Assembly: GCA_002914845.1 (NCBI GenBank)
Contig: JXTC01000044.1
Span: 62,001-126,000 of the forward strand
Source of the DNA: Trema orientale
Lineage: Eukaryota; Streptophyta; Magnoliopsida; Rosales; Cannabaceae
Length of the DNA stretch: 64,000 nt
Direction: 5' to 3'
Shown: piece after piece, positions 46,475-57,667 of the stretch
How the letters are laid out: every line of letters starts with the position of its first letter
Position numbering within the stretch: position 1 is the first letter of the stretch
Translations under genes and position numbers: made by a program
Notes under the pieces: model-generated
Databases searched by the model: none
The model's input: the letters and a program-made list of their open reading frames with translations, nothing else
Told to the model about the DNA's origin: nothing

Positions 46475-48209
46475 TGTTAGCCCAAGATTGACTATCCAAG
46501 AAGGGGGGTGAATTGGGTTTTAAAATTTTTTAAGAAAATTTTCAACTATGTAAAACTATAGACTACTCTTTTGAAACTTTTAAGCTAAATCAACAATAAT
46601 ACCAAATATATAACAATAATACAAAGTAAATTAAGCACACTAAATATTAAATACACAATCAAATAGTTTGCAATAAAGTAAAGAGTGTAGGGATAGAGAA
46701 AGTGCAAACTTAGTTTTTACGAGATTCGACAAACATGATAGTTTGCTTACATCACCGGCCCTCGGCAACTTACTTTGGGCTTTCTACTATTCGGATTAAG
46801 ATTGTGGGCTTGATCGACCCTTGTAAAACCGGAGTGAATTCTTCTTACGTTCACCCAACCTTTACAATAGTCTTGAATCCGGCTCTATCATACCTAACCA
46901 CAGATCGTTTAGACTTCGGTGCCAATCTCACCTATGCCGGGTTGTTTAGACAGTGGTGCTAACCTCACTAACTCACGGATTGTTTAGACTCCGGTGACAA
47001 CCTCACCTACACTCGAGTTCTTTATGACTACGGTGGCAACCTCACCTCACACTCAATAGTTTTTCAATATAAGAGTGAACACACTCACAAACTATCCTCT
47101 CAAAAGTAATAAATATAATTTTGGCTTAGGAGATTTGAGAACAATATACAATAAATGCTCTAAGATTGGCTCAATATGATTTGAAAGTTAATTCAATGTA
47201 AGAATAAGCTTTTGTACTTTGAAAGTAGTTGGATAATAATTTAGGTTCATGCTAAGTCTTTTTCAAGTCTTAAAATAGCTTCTATTTATAAGCTTTTATG
47301 AAAATTAGCCATTTCTATTCGTTTAATACAGTCTCTAGAGTTTTCGGTAGATTGCTGGTAGACCGGCAAAGTTTTCAATAGACTGCAGAAACTAGTCGTT
47401 GGAAGTGTGGTTGCAACGGTCAAAAACTAAAGGTCAAAAATGAAATTTTTGGTCTACCAGGCGATCTACTGGTGGTTATTTTGGGTCTACCCATAGGCAT
47501 TTCCGGTCTACCTGTGATTTTCAATTTTTGACAGCTTTTTGGCATTTTTGCAAATTCTAACAGCTTTTTACATTTTTCAAAATCTGACTTCTAAACTTGT
47601 TTTAAACACTTTAAAAATATTAGAAGTCAATTTTAAAAGAATATTTTGACTATTGCAAACTTGTTTTAGATTCACAAAGATTTTTAACAATAATTTAGAA
47701 AGCGTTCATACTAAACATATTCTAGTTTACAAATAGAAAAATATCTTTTTAGCCCATTTCAAATAACCATGATTTCAAATATATTTGTAACTTATTTAAA
47801 CTTAAGAAATCATGTTTTAATAAATATTTTGCCCATTCAAATAAATCATTATTTTCTATTTTTAAAATTCTATAAAATAATCATTTAAACTTAAGATAGT
47901 TTGAAAACTCTTTTGAAATGTATGAGCCAATGTAAAGAGAATTTATATGCAATGAACTAAATCAAATACAAGACTAAATATGAAATATACCATATCTAAG
48001 CATGGTCTTGTATTTTGATTGTCCATCTTCAAGCTTGATTCTAATAAGTCTAATATGCATCCATCTTCAAGCTTGATTCCTTGATCAACTTGAGTTAGAA
48101 CTTTTAAAGCTATTTTACTACACACTCAAGTTAAATCATTAGTACTAAATCAAATGTTTGTTATCTTTAAAATAAGAGTGAATAAGATTGAAATCTTAAT
48201 TTCTCAATA
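46475..48209. mobile_element. solo LTR 1 (1735 bp), 5-bp target duplication CTCTT
   Basis: Begins TGTTAGCCCAAGATTGAC and ends TTAATTTCTCAATA; CTCTT flanks both sides (46470-46474 and 48210-48214). The same ends occur in copy 2 (50660-51497), and the consensus end TCTCAACA would give the usual TG...CA termini. It contains AGGGGGGTGAATTGGGTTTT near the left end and a GGTCTACC / GGTAGACC cluster at 47343-47515. It splits the LINE RNase H domain, so it is younger than the LINE. No internal retroelement genes: a solo LTR or LTR-like non-autonomous element. Confidence 0.8.
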
Positions 48210-48420
48210 CTCTTGTGTATTCTGATGTAAAGTCATTTTTTCTTACTGCTAATTGTGGTTCTTGTCTTTTTGTTTCTCGTACTAGAAACAAAGTTGCCAA
48301 TTATTCAGCTAGTTTGATGTCTGATTTCCCCAGTATTAGATGTTGGGTTAATTATTTGCCTTTATCTATGCCGTCTCTTGTAACACATGATATTTCTTAA
48401 TAGAAGGTATCCTTTATTCT
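48210..48420 (+). pseudogene. LINE RNase H-like domain remains, right part and 3' end
   Basis: YSDVKSFFLTANCGSCLFVS and RTRNKVANYSASLM resume the RNase H-like domain after the solo LTR. WVNYLPLSMPSLVTHDIS then stop (48398-48400) is the usual end of the plant LINE protein. No long poly-A tail is preserved. Confidence 0.8.
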
Positions 48421-49857
48421 AAAAAATTAAGGTTGTTTGTTTCAACAATTTAAGTTTTTTATTCTAAAGGCATATTTTACCATTTTTCGGTTAGAAAGAC
48501 TTTTTATTTTTGAAATTAGAATCCATTCTGATGTCTTATTTTTGAATGTATCCATTCTAATGCCTTATTTAAATTATAATACATTTTATTCTATTACCAG
48601 TTCAAATATCTCTCATTAAAATTATATATAAAGTCTGGTTTCCTATTCAACTTGAATTTTGGTGGATCAAATAATCATTAATTTATAGTTGAAAAGAATA
48701 ACATAATATATGATTTCTATGTAGTGTGACATTAACTAGGGATATTCCTAGTGTGATTTGGTTAGTATCACCCCACATTTAGTTTGACAAACCATAAATA
48801 ACGATTAATGACTATTCCGCATATTGTGCGAAAGAGAGAAATAAAACCAAGTTGCACCTACATTTGCAGTACGGTACAGTGTAGTTAGATTTCCATGGTT
48901 TGAGTAATAGGTTTTTATACTTGAGCTTAAGAAATTAGTTCTTAGGTTTGAATATTTTGCCCGCTTGAAATTCAACATTCTTTACTTCTAATTTCATTAG
49001 TTTAAAACTGTATATCTCATTACATACTAGTTATAATAGTATAATCAAATGAAGTTAAAAGTTCAAAATAAAAAATTAAGAAAAACAAAGAAAATTACTT
49101 AAAAGTAATATAAAGTATATTGCAAGGCACTGTAGTTTGAATCGCAGACATTTTTTTTCCAAATCAAGCACTAAACGATATTGATGTAGTTTGAAAATTT
49201 TATTAACTACACCAAACCACATAGATATATAAAAAATTAAATAAATAACACATGGGTTGGTGCGGTGATGTTTGATCAGTTTTTGCAGTGTGTTAATTAT
49301 TTTGAACAACCCTAACACTAACTAGTGTTAAGAATAATTTTATTAAATCTAATTCATGAAAAGTTCCAGACTATTTTGAAAATCTACAACTTTTTATCAA
49401 ACATGTGGAATTTCTTTTCTTCTTAAGTTTATCATTGACTAAGTTTTAAAGTTGGCATGAAGCTAGCATTTAATCACTTCTGTATTATGATGAAAAATCC
49501 ATATGGTGCATGTAGGCTATAAAAGGTTCAATATCCTCATTTGGCAAACTTAAAATACAAGTATGGTTCATACCATATATATATTCATGATTTCTCTTAC
49601 TTCATTCTATATGTAAGGGGCACCTTATTTAAATGATCTAAAAGTAAAGAAATTTGCTATGCAATTTGAGGTAAATTAGTGAAAAAAAATTTCAACTACT
49701 TGCATATGCAATGTAGTAGTGGTGCAGTTAAAAATAGAGAAAACTACACCACATATCCCTTTCTTAAGCTATATGTAATAAATATCTCTTTTTTATTTTG
49801 TTAACTTCTATATTTTTTTTAAGTTGTAATGATTAAATTAAGTTTATCATTATACTC
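48421..49857. other. AT-rich spacer, no gene seen
   Basis: No sustained frames with recognised domains. TGTAGTTTGAA-type text recurs around 49130 and 49185 with no clear element ends. Confidence 0.4.
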
Positions 49858-50262
49858 ATATGTAAGTTAATCTGATATATTCATGTATATAATTGATTTA
49901 CTAATATACATAATTTATTTACCATATTATATAATAAATTTACAGATGTATACAATTCATTTACTATAGTATATAAATAATTTGCTAGTGCATATAAATC
50001 ATTTACCATAGCATACAAGTTATTTACTTGTGTATATAATTTATTTACCAGTATATAAATTATTTACCATAGCATACAATTTATTTATGATAATATATAA
50101 TTAATTTACTACTGTACAGAATTCATTACGAGAGTATATAATTAATATATCAGTATATATAATTTATTTACTAGTGTATATAATTCATTTACCATAATAT
50201 ATAATTAATTTACTAGTATATGTAATTTATTTATCATAATATATAATTAATTATATACGTAT
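49858..50262. repeat. diverged AT-rich minisatellite, ~25-bp units
   Basis: Roughly sixteen imperfect units with the cores ATAATTTATTTACCATA, ATAATTAATTTACTAGTGTAT and ATAATTCATTTACCATA alternate through the interval. The average spacing is about 25 bases. Confidence 0.85.
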
Positions 50263-50504
50263 AATACATTTGTAATGCTCATTATAAGATATTATTGGGG
50301 CAACATTATGAAATAAAATACTCAAATAACCAAAAAAAAAAAATAAAGAAATTAAGTTTTGCTTATGTTTATTGTTTCTAAATTTCTCTAAGAATCAAAA
50401 ACTTAGCTAAACAAACATTAATAACTCAAATTATAAAAGAGATGAAATATTATATCATTGTATAATAAAAATAAACTATAGCTTAATGAAGTATCTAAAG
50501 TGCG

Positions 50505-50659
50505 TTTGGTATGGGGTTTGCCTTCTTGGGAGTAGAGTTCACATTGTTGTCAAAGTAAAGAAGGGAATATGATTTTATAGAAACCTAGATTACAATGTTT
50601 GGGTATACATGTGAATCTTTTCTATGGTTCATAGGAATATTAGATTACTGTGTTTGATA
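50505..50659. mobile_element. end of a Tourist-like element, split by solo LTR 2
   Basis: GTGCGTTTGGTATGGGG is a typical Tourist-like left end. Text after solo LTR 2 (TATATGGGAATGTAGTAAC from 51503) appears to continue the element. The right terminus was not found. Confidence 0.45.
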
Positions 50660-51497
50660 TGTTAGCCCAAGATTGACAACCCAAGAGGGGGGTGAATTGG
50701 GTTTTAAAACTTTTTAAGAAACTTTTCAATTATATAAAACCATAAACCACTCTTTTGAAACTTTTAAGCTAAATCAATAATAATACCAAATATATCACAA
50801 TGATACCAAGTAAATTAAGTACACTAAATATTAAACACTCAATTAAATATCTTGTAATAAAGTAAAAAGTATAGGGATAGAGAAAATATAAACTCGGTTT
50901 TTACGAGGTTCGACAACACGAGGATTTGCCTACGTCCCCGGCTCTTGGCAACTTACTTTGAGCTTCCACTATTCGGATCATGATTGTGGGCTTGACCGAC
51001 CCTTGTATAAATGGTGTGAATTCTTCTTAGGCTCACCCAGCTTTTACAACAGTCATGATTTCAAATATATTTATAACTTATTTAAACATAAAAAATCATG
51101 TTTTAAAGAATATTTTACCCATTCAAAATCATTTTTTTTCTATTTTCGAACTTCTATAATAAAATAACCATTTTAAGCTTAAGGTAGTTTGAATTTTTTT
51201 TTTGAAAGTATAAGCCAATTTAAAAAAAATTTATATACAATGAACTAAATCAAATATAAGACTAAATATGAAATATACCTTATCTAAGTACGGTCTTATA
51301 TCTTGATTGACTTTCTTCAAGCTTGATTCTAATAAGTCCAATATGCATCAATCTTCAAGCTTGATTCCTTGATCAACTTGAGTTAGAACTTTTATAGCTA
51401 TTTCACTACACACTCAAGTTAAATCATTAGTACTAAATTAAATGTTTGTTATCTTCAAAATAAAAATGAGTAAGATTAAAACCTTAATTTCTCAACC
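50660..51497. mobile_element. solo LTR 2 (838 bp, internally deleted), 5-bp target duplication TGATA
   Basis: Same family as solo LTR 1: starts TGTTAGCCCAAGATTGACAA and ends CCTTAATTTCTCAACC, with TGATA on both sides (50655-50659 and 51498-51502). It lacks the central part equivalent to about 46880-47765 of copy 1, including the GGTCTACC cluster. Confidence 0.8.
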
Positions 51498-51502
51498 TGA
51501 TA

Positions 51503-52958
51503 TATATGGGAATGTAGTAACTGATATCCAATATTTCATTATTTTTTATGTTCTAACTTTATGTAAGAATATTTCAATCAAATTATATCACGTTAAAAAT
51601 TATATAACTAAATAATAGTTATAATTATTTTTTTTTGAGAAAAAAACTATATAATTGTTATAAATATTATATTTTTTTTTGAGAAAAATAATTAATTGGT
51701 CAGGCAAATATTTGAATAAAAATGTCATTGTAGTTTTAATAATTAACTTACAAATAGATAAGTTCTAATCAACTTTTTTTTTTGTTTTTATGTTTTTGGA
51801 TTAAATACTAATAGATAAAGTTGACAGCTACAACAATTTATTTTAAAACGTACAAATATTGTCATGCTTAAGCAATCCACTTACATAACTTTGATAATTA
51901 TATAGCTCTAAACTTAAGTCATTAATGGAGCTTCCTACAATAAGTAATAAACTGAATTCTCCAATATAATGATCCAAAAGATGATATAATAGTGCTATTT
52001 CCAAAAGATGTTCAGCTTCTTCCACTTAATAGCAGAAGAATTTCAAATTTTCCAAAAATTCTCATCAAAGTTCCATATCATGACATAATGGTACTATTTC
52101 CAAAAGTTTCATCCTAATATAAGAAGGATGTAAAATTTCCTAGAGTTATCATAAGTTTCTAGATAAGATATAGTGTCACCACCACCAAAATATAATTGTA
52201 ATAACAAGCACCAATAAACTTGTAAATGCAGTACATACTTCTTTTGATATTGGCTTTTGGGTTAAACAATTGCAGGCCAAACTAGGGTCTAGGTGCATTG
52301 AGAAGGAGAGATAAGCAATAGTCTTATTTCGAAACAATTGTTATAATGACATCAGATTCCAAGGCCGAATGGATAAGATTGTTACGAATGTAAATGTGTC
52401 CACTATAACCGGACTGAAGGTAAACGAAGTACGATAGAACGTTAGGTGAGTTGCATGAGCTAGAGCATTTGGATCTCAGTTCGTATTCCTTCACCCCAAA
52501 TCCCATATTTGGTATGCAAACCACATATGTGGTTTATGTTTATACCAAAACCCTGTGATTTGAAATAGTTCTGAGAAATCAAACCAAACCATTTACAATG
52601 CAATGTGGTTCAATTTCCACGATTTAGGGAAAAAAATGCATTTGAAATGGGAATGACAGTTGGGCTTGACAAGTTTGTGTAACTGAAAAGATGAGGGAAA
52701 TCGAACTAGGTAGTCTTATTTTGTGACTAAATGACTTTTCTACTCTTCTTTTTCAAAATGACTTTTATAGTTCAAAATTATGATATTTTTAGTTCATTTT
52801 GGAGAGAGAAAATTTTGTATTTCTGAATCTGCACTTCTGCCAATTCATGCCTTTTAGATGAGTATAAGTACAAAGTTTCCTCCTCTTTCTCACTTTCCCC
52901 CAAATTTTCCCTCCCAATCGTACTAAAGTTGCTACCATCATCTTCTTTTTTATTTAAG
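51503..52958. other. AT-rich spacer, no gene seen
   Basis: Short repeats such as TCCAAAAGATG and TTTCCAAAAGTTTCATC around 51970-52110. A minus-strand 66-codon frame at 52324-52524 has no recognised domain. Confidence 0.4.
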
Positions 52959-53131
52959 CAATGCTATAGGGCACCAGTGGTGCTCAGTACCATAATGATA
53001 TGTCTGTCTGTTATTAGATGATTTAATTAATAAACTGGATCCCACATGGGCCCCACCTAAATTATAATTATGATTAGCCAGTGACAAACTGACACATTGG
53101 TGTTAGGCACCACTGGTGCCTCATAGCATTG
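52959..53131. mobile_element. 173-bp MITE with palindrome-rich TIRs
   Basis: The left end CAATGCTATAGGGCACCAGT, then GGTGC, is matched by the reverse complement of the right end, CAATGCTATGAGGCACCAGT, then GGTGC, over about 30 bases. GCACCAGTGGTGC is itself almost self-complementary. The flanks are T-rich on both sides (TTCTTTTTTATTT and TTCTTTTTATTT), so the target duplication length is unclear and the superfamily is not assigned. Confidence 0.8.
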
Positions 53132-53198
53132 TTCTTTTTATTTTGTTTCTAAAGCAACCTATTTTTCATTTCTCTTTGTTGTGCTTACTCATACTCAG

Positions 53199-53199
<1 letters not shown>

Positions 53200-53246
<47 letters not shown>

Positions 53247-53248
53247 AT
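53200..53248. repeat. (TC)n(GC)n compound microsatellite
   Basis: A long TC run passing into a GC run. It lies in CT-rich text ending GAAGAAG before a possible 5' splice site (GTATGT at 53394), and may be the leader of the Mutator-like gene that follows. Confidence 0.9.
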
Positions 53249-53909
53249 CTACTCCGTCCATTATAGCTCCATTCTCCTCTACCCATCTCGCTTTGTGGTT
53301 TCACTAGTATCATCTTTGATTTTGTCTCGCCCATCTCTCTCTTTCTCTCTCACACCTTCTCATTTTGGTTTGGCTTGATTGTGGAAGAAGAAGGTATGTG
53401 TTTGTTTAGATTTTCGTTTACTTCTTCTTCATCTTCTTCCTTTTTTTAAAAAAAAACCTTGACATTTCCTATTCAGGGTTAGAAGTCAGTGAGTAATAAT
53501 TATTTTAAGTAATATGATATGGATCTGTATGATAGTTAATATTTTTCCAATCAGATCTGTGTTAATATAATATAACCAGATCTGTATGTGACCATATGTC
53601 ACAAATTTTATGACATAGTAGCACAATATATGTGAATTTGTTATTTATGTTATGATTAGAAGAAGTCAAAATGTGTGGGACTATGTGTCACAATATTTTT
53701 TACACTTTTTTCGAATATATTTTTCGTTGTTACAATAGTCCAATTTTCGTTATTGGCAGACCAAAGTTTGTTACTGGTAGTCACAATCTTGTGACTGATA
53801 ATCACTATTTGTTTTACATCATTATGAATATTGAGGGATCTTATCACGTAATATGTTAGGTACTTGTTGATCAACGTTAAACTTTTATTTTATTTTATTT
53901 TTTTGCAGA

Positions 53910-54165
53910 CATAGGTAGTATTGTTGTTTTCCTAAATAACAATGGTAATTTGGACCACAATAATATCTATCATGTAATAACGATATTAGGTTTGTTAGAA
54001 CTTGTGTATGAAGCTCTTGAGTTGAGACCTGAACATCATATAATGGAGATTAAATATATTGTTGATATGAGACATACTCCTATTGAGATTATTAGTGACC
54101 CTTCTATTAAAGTTTACATGGAGCTAAGGAAGAACGAAAGTCATTTGGTCACAAAAGTCATTTGA
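53910..54165 (+). pseudogene. Mutator-like transposase N-terminal exon
   Basis: After an AG at 53908-53909 the frame reads DIGSIVVFLNNNGNLDHNN, then LLELVYEALELRPEHHIMEI and TPIEIISDPSIKVYMELRKN. The order (V.L...G.WD..N.Y ... LV..I...L ... I.I.Y ... P..I..D..V..Y.EL.K) is that of the N-terminal domain of plant MuDR-type transposases. It ends at a stop at about 54163 with no catalytic domain. Confidence 0.65.
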
Positions 54166-54235
54166 TCATTTGGTCACAAAAGAAATGTCATATAATTTGT
54201 TTAGTAATTGTAGATCCATATTTTTTTGTTTTTGC

Positions 54236-55090
54236 AGACAAAAGCAGTGTTGTTATTTTCCTGAAGTACAACATTAGGTGACAACTATAATGTCTATCAC
54301 AGGATGGAGAGTACAGGTATTTTGGTTAATAATGAAGCAACTGATGCAGCGCATTATGAGTTCGAGTTTTTCGAACACTACGATCGAAATAAGTGAGAAT
54401 TGGAGTTTCCGGTAGACCGCCAATAGTTTCTGGTCTACCGCCCGAGTCTACCGTCCAACAAGCAGTCTACCGATTTTTCGTTCAAAATAGTGATTTACTC
54501 TCTGGAAGAATTGGTAGACAAGATCGGTCTACCTCCAGTTTTCGGTAGACAGAATAGGTCTACCGCTCAGGCTACCGGTTCGCGTTTTCAGCAATTTTTG
54601 TTACCCGTTTTTGCGTTTTTTCCCTTTATTTTGTTACTAGATTCCGATTATTTTAATATTTTTAGTAGGATTTCGTGTTTTATCTAGTTTTCCTATATAT
54701 TGTAAGCCATAAGACCTTCTTAGGGTTTTTTTATTAAGTTTGGAATTGATTAATAAAATTCTAGATAGAATATCTCTTTTCTTCCCAAATTTCCGGTATT
54801 CTGTGAGAATCAATAGTTGTTTGAAGCCTATTTCCTGGTATTCGTGAGTGAATCAACAGGCTATAGTAGGTTGTCCCCAATTTTCTGAAAGATCTTTCTC
54901 ATTAGACGCTTCCGCTAGATCAACAACCTATGTCGATTTATTAGAAATTGTATTTGACGCTCTAGAGTAGAGACCTGAACACCATACAATAGAGATGAAA
55001 TATGTCGTTAATGTGAGACTTTCTTCTGTAAAGATAATAAAACTTGTCTCGTTAAAGTTTATATTGAGCTAAAGAAGAACGAAGTTGACA
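54236..55090 (+). pseudogene. second, broken copy of the Mutator-like exon, split by solo LTR 3
   Basis: 54239-54330 repeats the start of the exon at 53910 (SSVVIFLKYN), and 54928-55090 continues it (YVDLLEIVFDALE, stop, RPEHHTIEMKYVVNVRLSSV, stops). An LTR-like insertion (54342-54922) separates the two halves. So the N-terminal exon is duplicated in tandem and both copies are dead. Confidence 0.6.
54342..54922. mobile_element. solo LTR 3 (581 bp)
   Basis: Starts TGATGCAGCGCATTATG and ends CGCTAGATCA, giving TGAT...ATCA termini. The flanking pentamers GCAAC (54337-54341) and ACAAC (54923-54927) agree at four of five positions. A leader-like region (TTGTAAGCCATAAGACC, ATTAATAAAATTCTAGATAG) resembles an LTR transcript end. 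It contains nine GGTAGAC / GTCTACC-type motifs within about 190 bases (54411-54578). Confidence 0.6.
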
Positions 55091-55109
55091 AGACCACGAG
55101 TATAATAAT

Positions 55110-55420
55110 TCACCTTCGTAATAATTCTTGACAGTCATAAAATTGTGACATGGAGTCATACACATGTTTACAAATCATGTTACCATCAATACACATAAGA
55201 TTCTTGACAGTCATAAAATTGTGACACAGAGTTATACAGCTCTGACAAAGACCGATATGTTTTTCAAATTAAAAGAGAAAAAAACAATTTGAAAAAAGAA
55301 GGTTACAAACTATTGTTGTCATCAATACATACAAAATTACTGACAATCATAAAATTGTGACATGGAGTCACATAGCTCTGACAGGAACTAGTATGTTTTT
55401 CAAATTTAAAAAAAAAAATG
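55110..55420. repeat. tandem ~75-125-bp repeats
   Basis: Three diverged copies of ATTCTTGACAGTCATAAAAT, then TTGTGACATGGAGTCATAC, begin near 55128, 55200 and 55330. The last two also share GCTCTGACA and TATGTTTTTCAAATT. Text like this (ATGTGTCACAATATTTT) occurs in inverted sense near 53684-53700, so these may be the subterminal repeats of the Mutator-like element. Confidence 0.6.
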
Positions 55421-55559
55421 AGAAAAGAAAAAAAAACAGAGCTCAAAAGCTGTCAGGGATTAGTCAAGTCAAAGGCATTTTAGATTTTTTGTTGTCTGTA
55501 GAGTATTAGACATGTTATTTTAAAAAAGTGAACAAAAAAAATCATTTGGGCTAAAATTA

Positions 55560-55990
55560 AACTATCTACATCAATTTCCCAAAAGATAAAGGAAATTTTG
55601 ATTTTACAAAATTTAAAAAAAAAATTGAAAAATTCTAGATCTTAAAAGTTTTTGAAAAAATCCCAAATTTATTTGTAAAAATACCATGTCTAAAAATATT
55701 TAGAAAGATAAAACTTATTACCATATGATAAGGTACTTGAGGCTATCAGTCAATTTACTTAGGGTAACGAGTTTGATTATCTCAAAAGTAACTTGATTGG
55801 TTACCTTGAATATCTTTGAAAAGTATCAATTTTGAGGAAAAGGTAGCTTTTTTCTAAATATTTTTTAAATACTATTTTTCTAAATAAACTTTTAAAAAAT
55901 GATATTTTTCTAAATAAATCCAAAAAAGTTTAGCACATCTAGAATATTTTAATTTTTCAGATTTTGGGCCTGGTTTTTTATAAGAAGCCT
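55560..55990. repeat. diverged relative of the X-block repeat
   Basis: AGGTACTTGAGGCTATCAGT, AAAAGTAACTTGATTGGTTA and GATATTTTTCTAAATAAA match, in altered order or orientation, the AACCAATCAAGTTA text of blocks X1 and X2. Part of the X blocks is therefore a dispersed repeat. Confidence 0.5.
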
Positions 55991-56215
55991 AAAAGACAAT
56001 TATAGCAAAATAAGATTTGGAATTTGATAAACTCGAGATATACCTAGACATAATTTCACCATTTTGAGCGTTGCGCTTATAGTAATACTAGACGTTATAC
56101 CGCGCTTTACGTGATACGGTATTAATATTGCATATATTAGGCTTAATTTATAGTTAGGTTCAATGTATTACAATATTAAAGAATGTATTTGTCTCTATAT
56201 TTATTTTGATGAGAT

Positions 56216-56490
56216 GAATATTACATAACTTTTTGTTCAATGAACTAAATTTAATATAAAGTATGATTAATATTAAATTAAATATAATATTATATAAAAC
56301 ATTAAACAATGTATTTATTTTTACATTTATTTTGATGCAACGAATGTATCACAGGTATTAGTTAAACAATGTATTTATTTTTACATTTATTTTGATACAA
56401 CGAATGTGTCACAGCTATTTGTTCGATGAACTAAATTTAATATAAAGTATCATTAATATTAAACTAAATATAATATTATATAATACAAAT
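56216..56490. repeat. local tandem repeats (~57 bp and ~190 bp)
   Basis: AAACAATGTATTTATTTTTA, then CATTTATTTTGATRCAACGAATG and TRTCACAG, appears twice in a row (about 56300-56415). A longer unit with CAATGAACTAAATTTAATAT or its GATGAACTAAATTT variant appears at 56240 and 56430. Confidence 0.75.
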
Positions 56491-56698
56491 ATATATTTCA
56501 ACTAATTATAGCAAAGAAAAATAATAATAGGACCAATCATATCATGAAAAAATTAGGATTTTTCTAAAAATTTTAAAAATGGAATGGTGATCAAAGAAGC
56601 TATCAGAGTTTTTACACTCTCTCTGCTCCAGGCTTAATATATATATAGAGATTTAGAATTCTAGTAGCACCAGAATTACTAAGCACAACGAAATGTAA

Positions 56699-56953
56699 AA
56701 TCAAACTAATTTTATGTATCATGATAGGTAAATAATTAACGTTTAACCTTATTTTTGCTCTTAATTTTTATTGTTCTTATATTTTTCATCGTTTGGGGCG
56801 GAGCCACATGGAGCCAAAAAAAAAAAAATCAAACTAATTTTATGTATCATGATGGGTAAGTAATTAATGTTTAGCCCTATTTTTGCTCTTAATTTTTATT
56901 AATCTTATACTTTTCATCGTTTGGGGCGGAGCTACATGGGGCCTAAAAGGAGG
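56699..56953. repeat. tandem duplication of a ~128-bp unit
   Basis: AATCAAACTAATTTTATGTA starts both copies (56700 and 56828), and GTTTGGGGCGGAGCYACATG closes both. An A run separates them. Few differences are visible, so the duplication is fairly recent. Confidence 0.85.
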
Positions 56954-56959
56954 AGTTGC

Positions 56960-57667
56960 CTACTTTGAACTTTATTTTTGTTTTAAATAGCATGTAAGCT
57001 TTGTTCCGGGGTGCTCTTTTATAAATTGATTGGAGAAAAAATAATTAAGCATAAAAATACTTAATTAAAGATAAGCAAGATAATAGTAGAAATGATCTGG
57101 AAAATTGTAAAAATACAATTCCACATATCTGAAATTTATGAGCATTTTTAATAGCTCAACCTGCAAGTAGATAATTATGTGTGGTTTCAATGACCATCAC
57201 TACATATTAGATAACCAGTGAATCTAACACAGGTGATACTAGCCATTTGGTCAGAAACAAATAAAAAAATGATTAATTTTCTGACACAAGTGATCTTGGC
57301 CATTCAATTAGAAATATAAATAAATAATACTGAAAATAAATAATTAGAAAGTTAGCTCTTTAACATAGGTGATTCCAGTCATTTTGTTAAAGATAAAGAA
57401 AAATAGAAGTTCTAAATTTAATGTGAGTAGTTGCAAACAATGGTCGCACTAAACAACTCAACTTGCTAAACAACTCAGTATCACGAATATGCAGATATTT
57501 AAATATTAACGATTGTGTTAGTGCACTATATATTTAGTTAGTTAGCACCCTGCATAAACATGATAAAAATAATGAGTGAGTGGCTTAGCATTCCCAAAAC
57601 CTGTATAAAAATAATAATATATAAATATAAATATATTTGTATATAAGTACTAATTGAGGATATATAT
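56960..57667. other. AT-rich spacer, no gene seen
   Basis: Weak repeats of ACACAGGTGATAC / ACACAAGTGATCTTGGCCAT / ACATAGGTGATTCCAGTCAT at about 57225, 57280 and 57363 suggest a diverged tandem unit of about 70-80 bases. No other structure is recognised. Confidence 0.4.

Larger units (their letters stand above)
40715..48420 (+). mobile_element. decayed L1-type LINE, interrupted by rDNA and a solo LTR
   Basis: Reads as one plus-strand non-LTR retrotransposon broken by many stops and frameshifts. In order: an ORF1 N-terminus (MSEIPFSF, then DLCLIGKVLGNK); acidic or lysine-rich ORF1 remains; apurinic endonuclease-like remains; reverse transcriptase; a zinc-ribbon/RVT region; and an RNase H-like end. 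The last part continues on the far side of a solo LTR (46475-48209). A ribosomal DNA piece lies at 45305-45558. None of the frames is functional. Confidence 0.88.

Noticed and set aside
53116..53378. Two plus-strand frames over the (TC)n(GC)n run
   Set aside because: Reading frames forced open by the dinucleotide repeat (SLSLSL).
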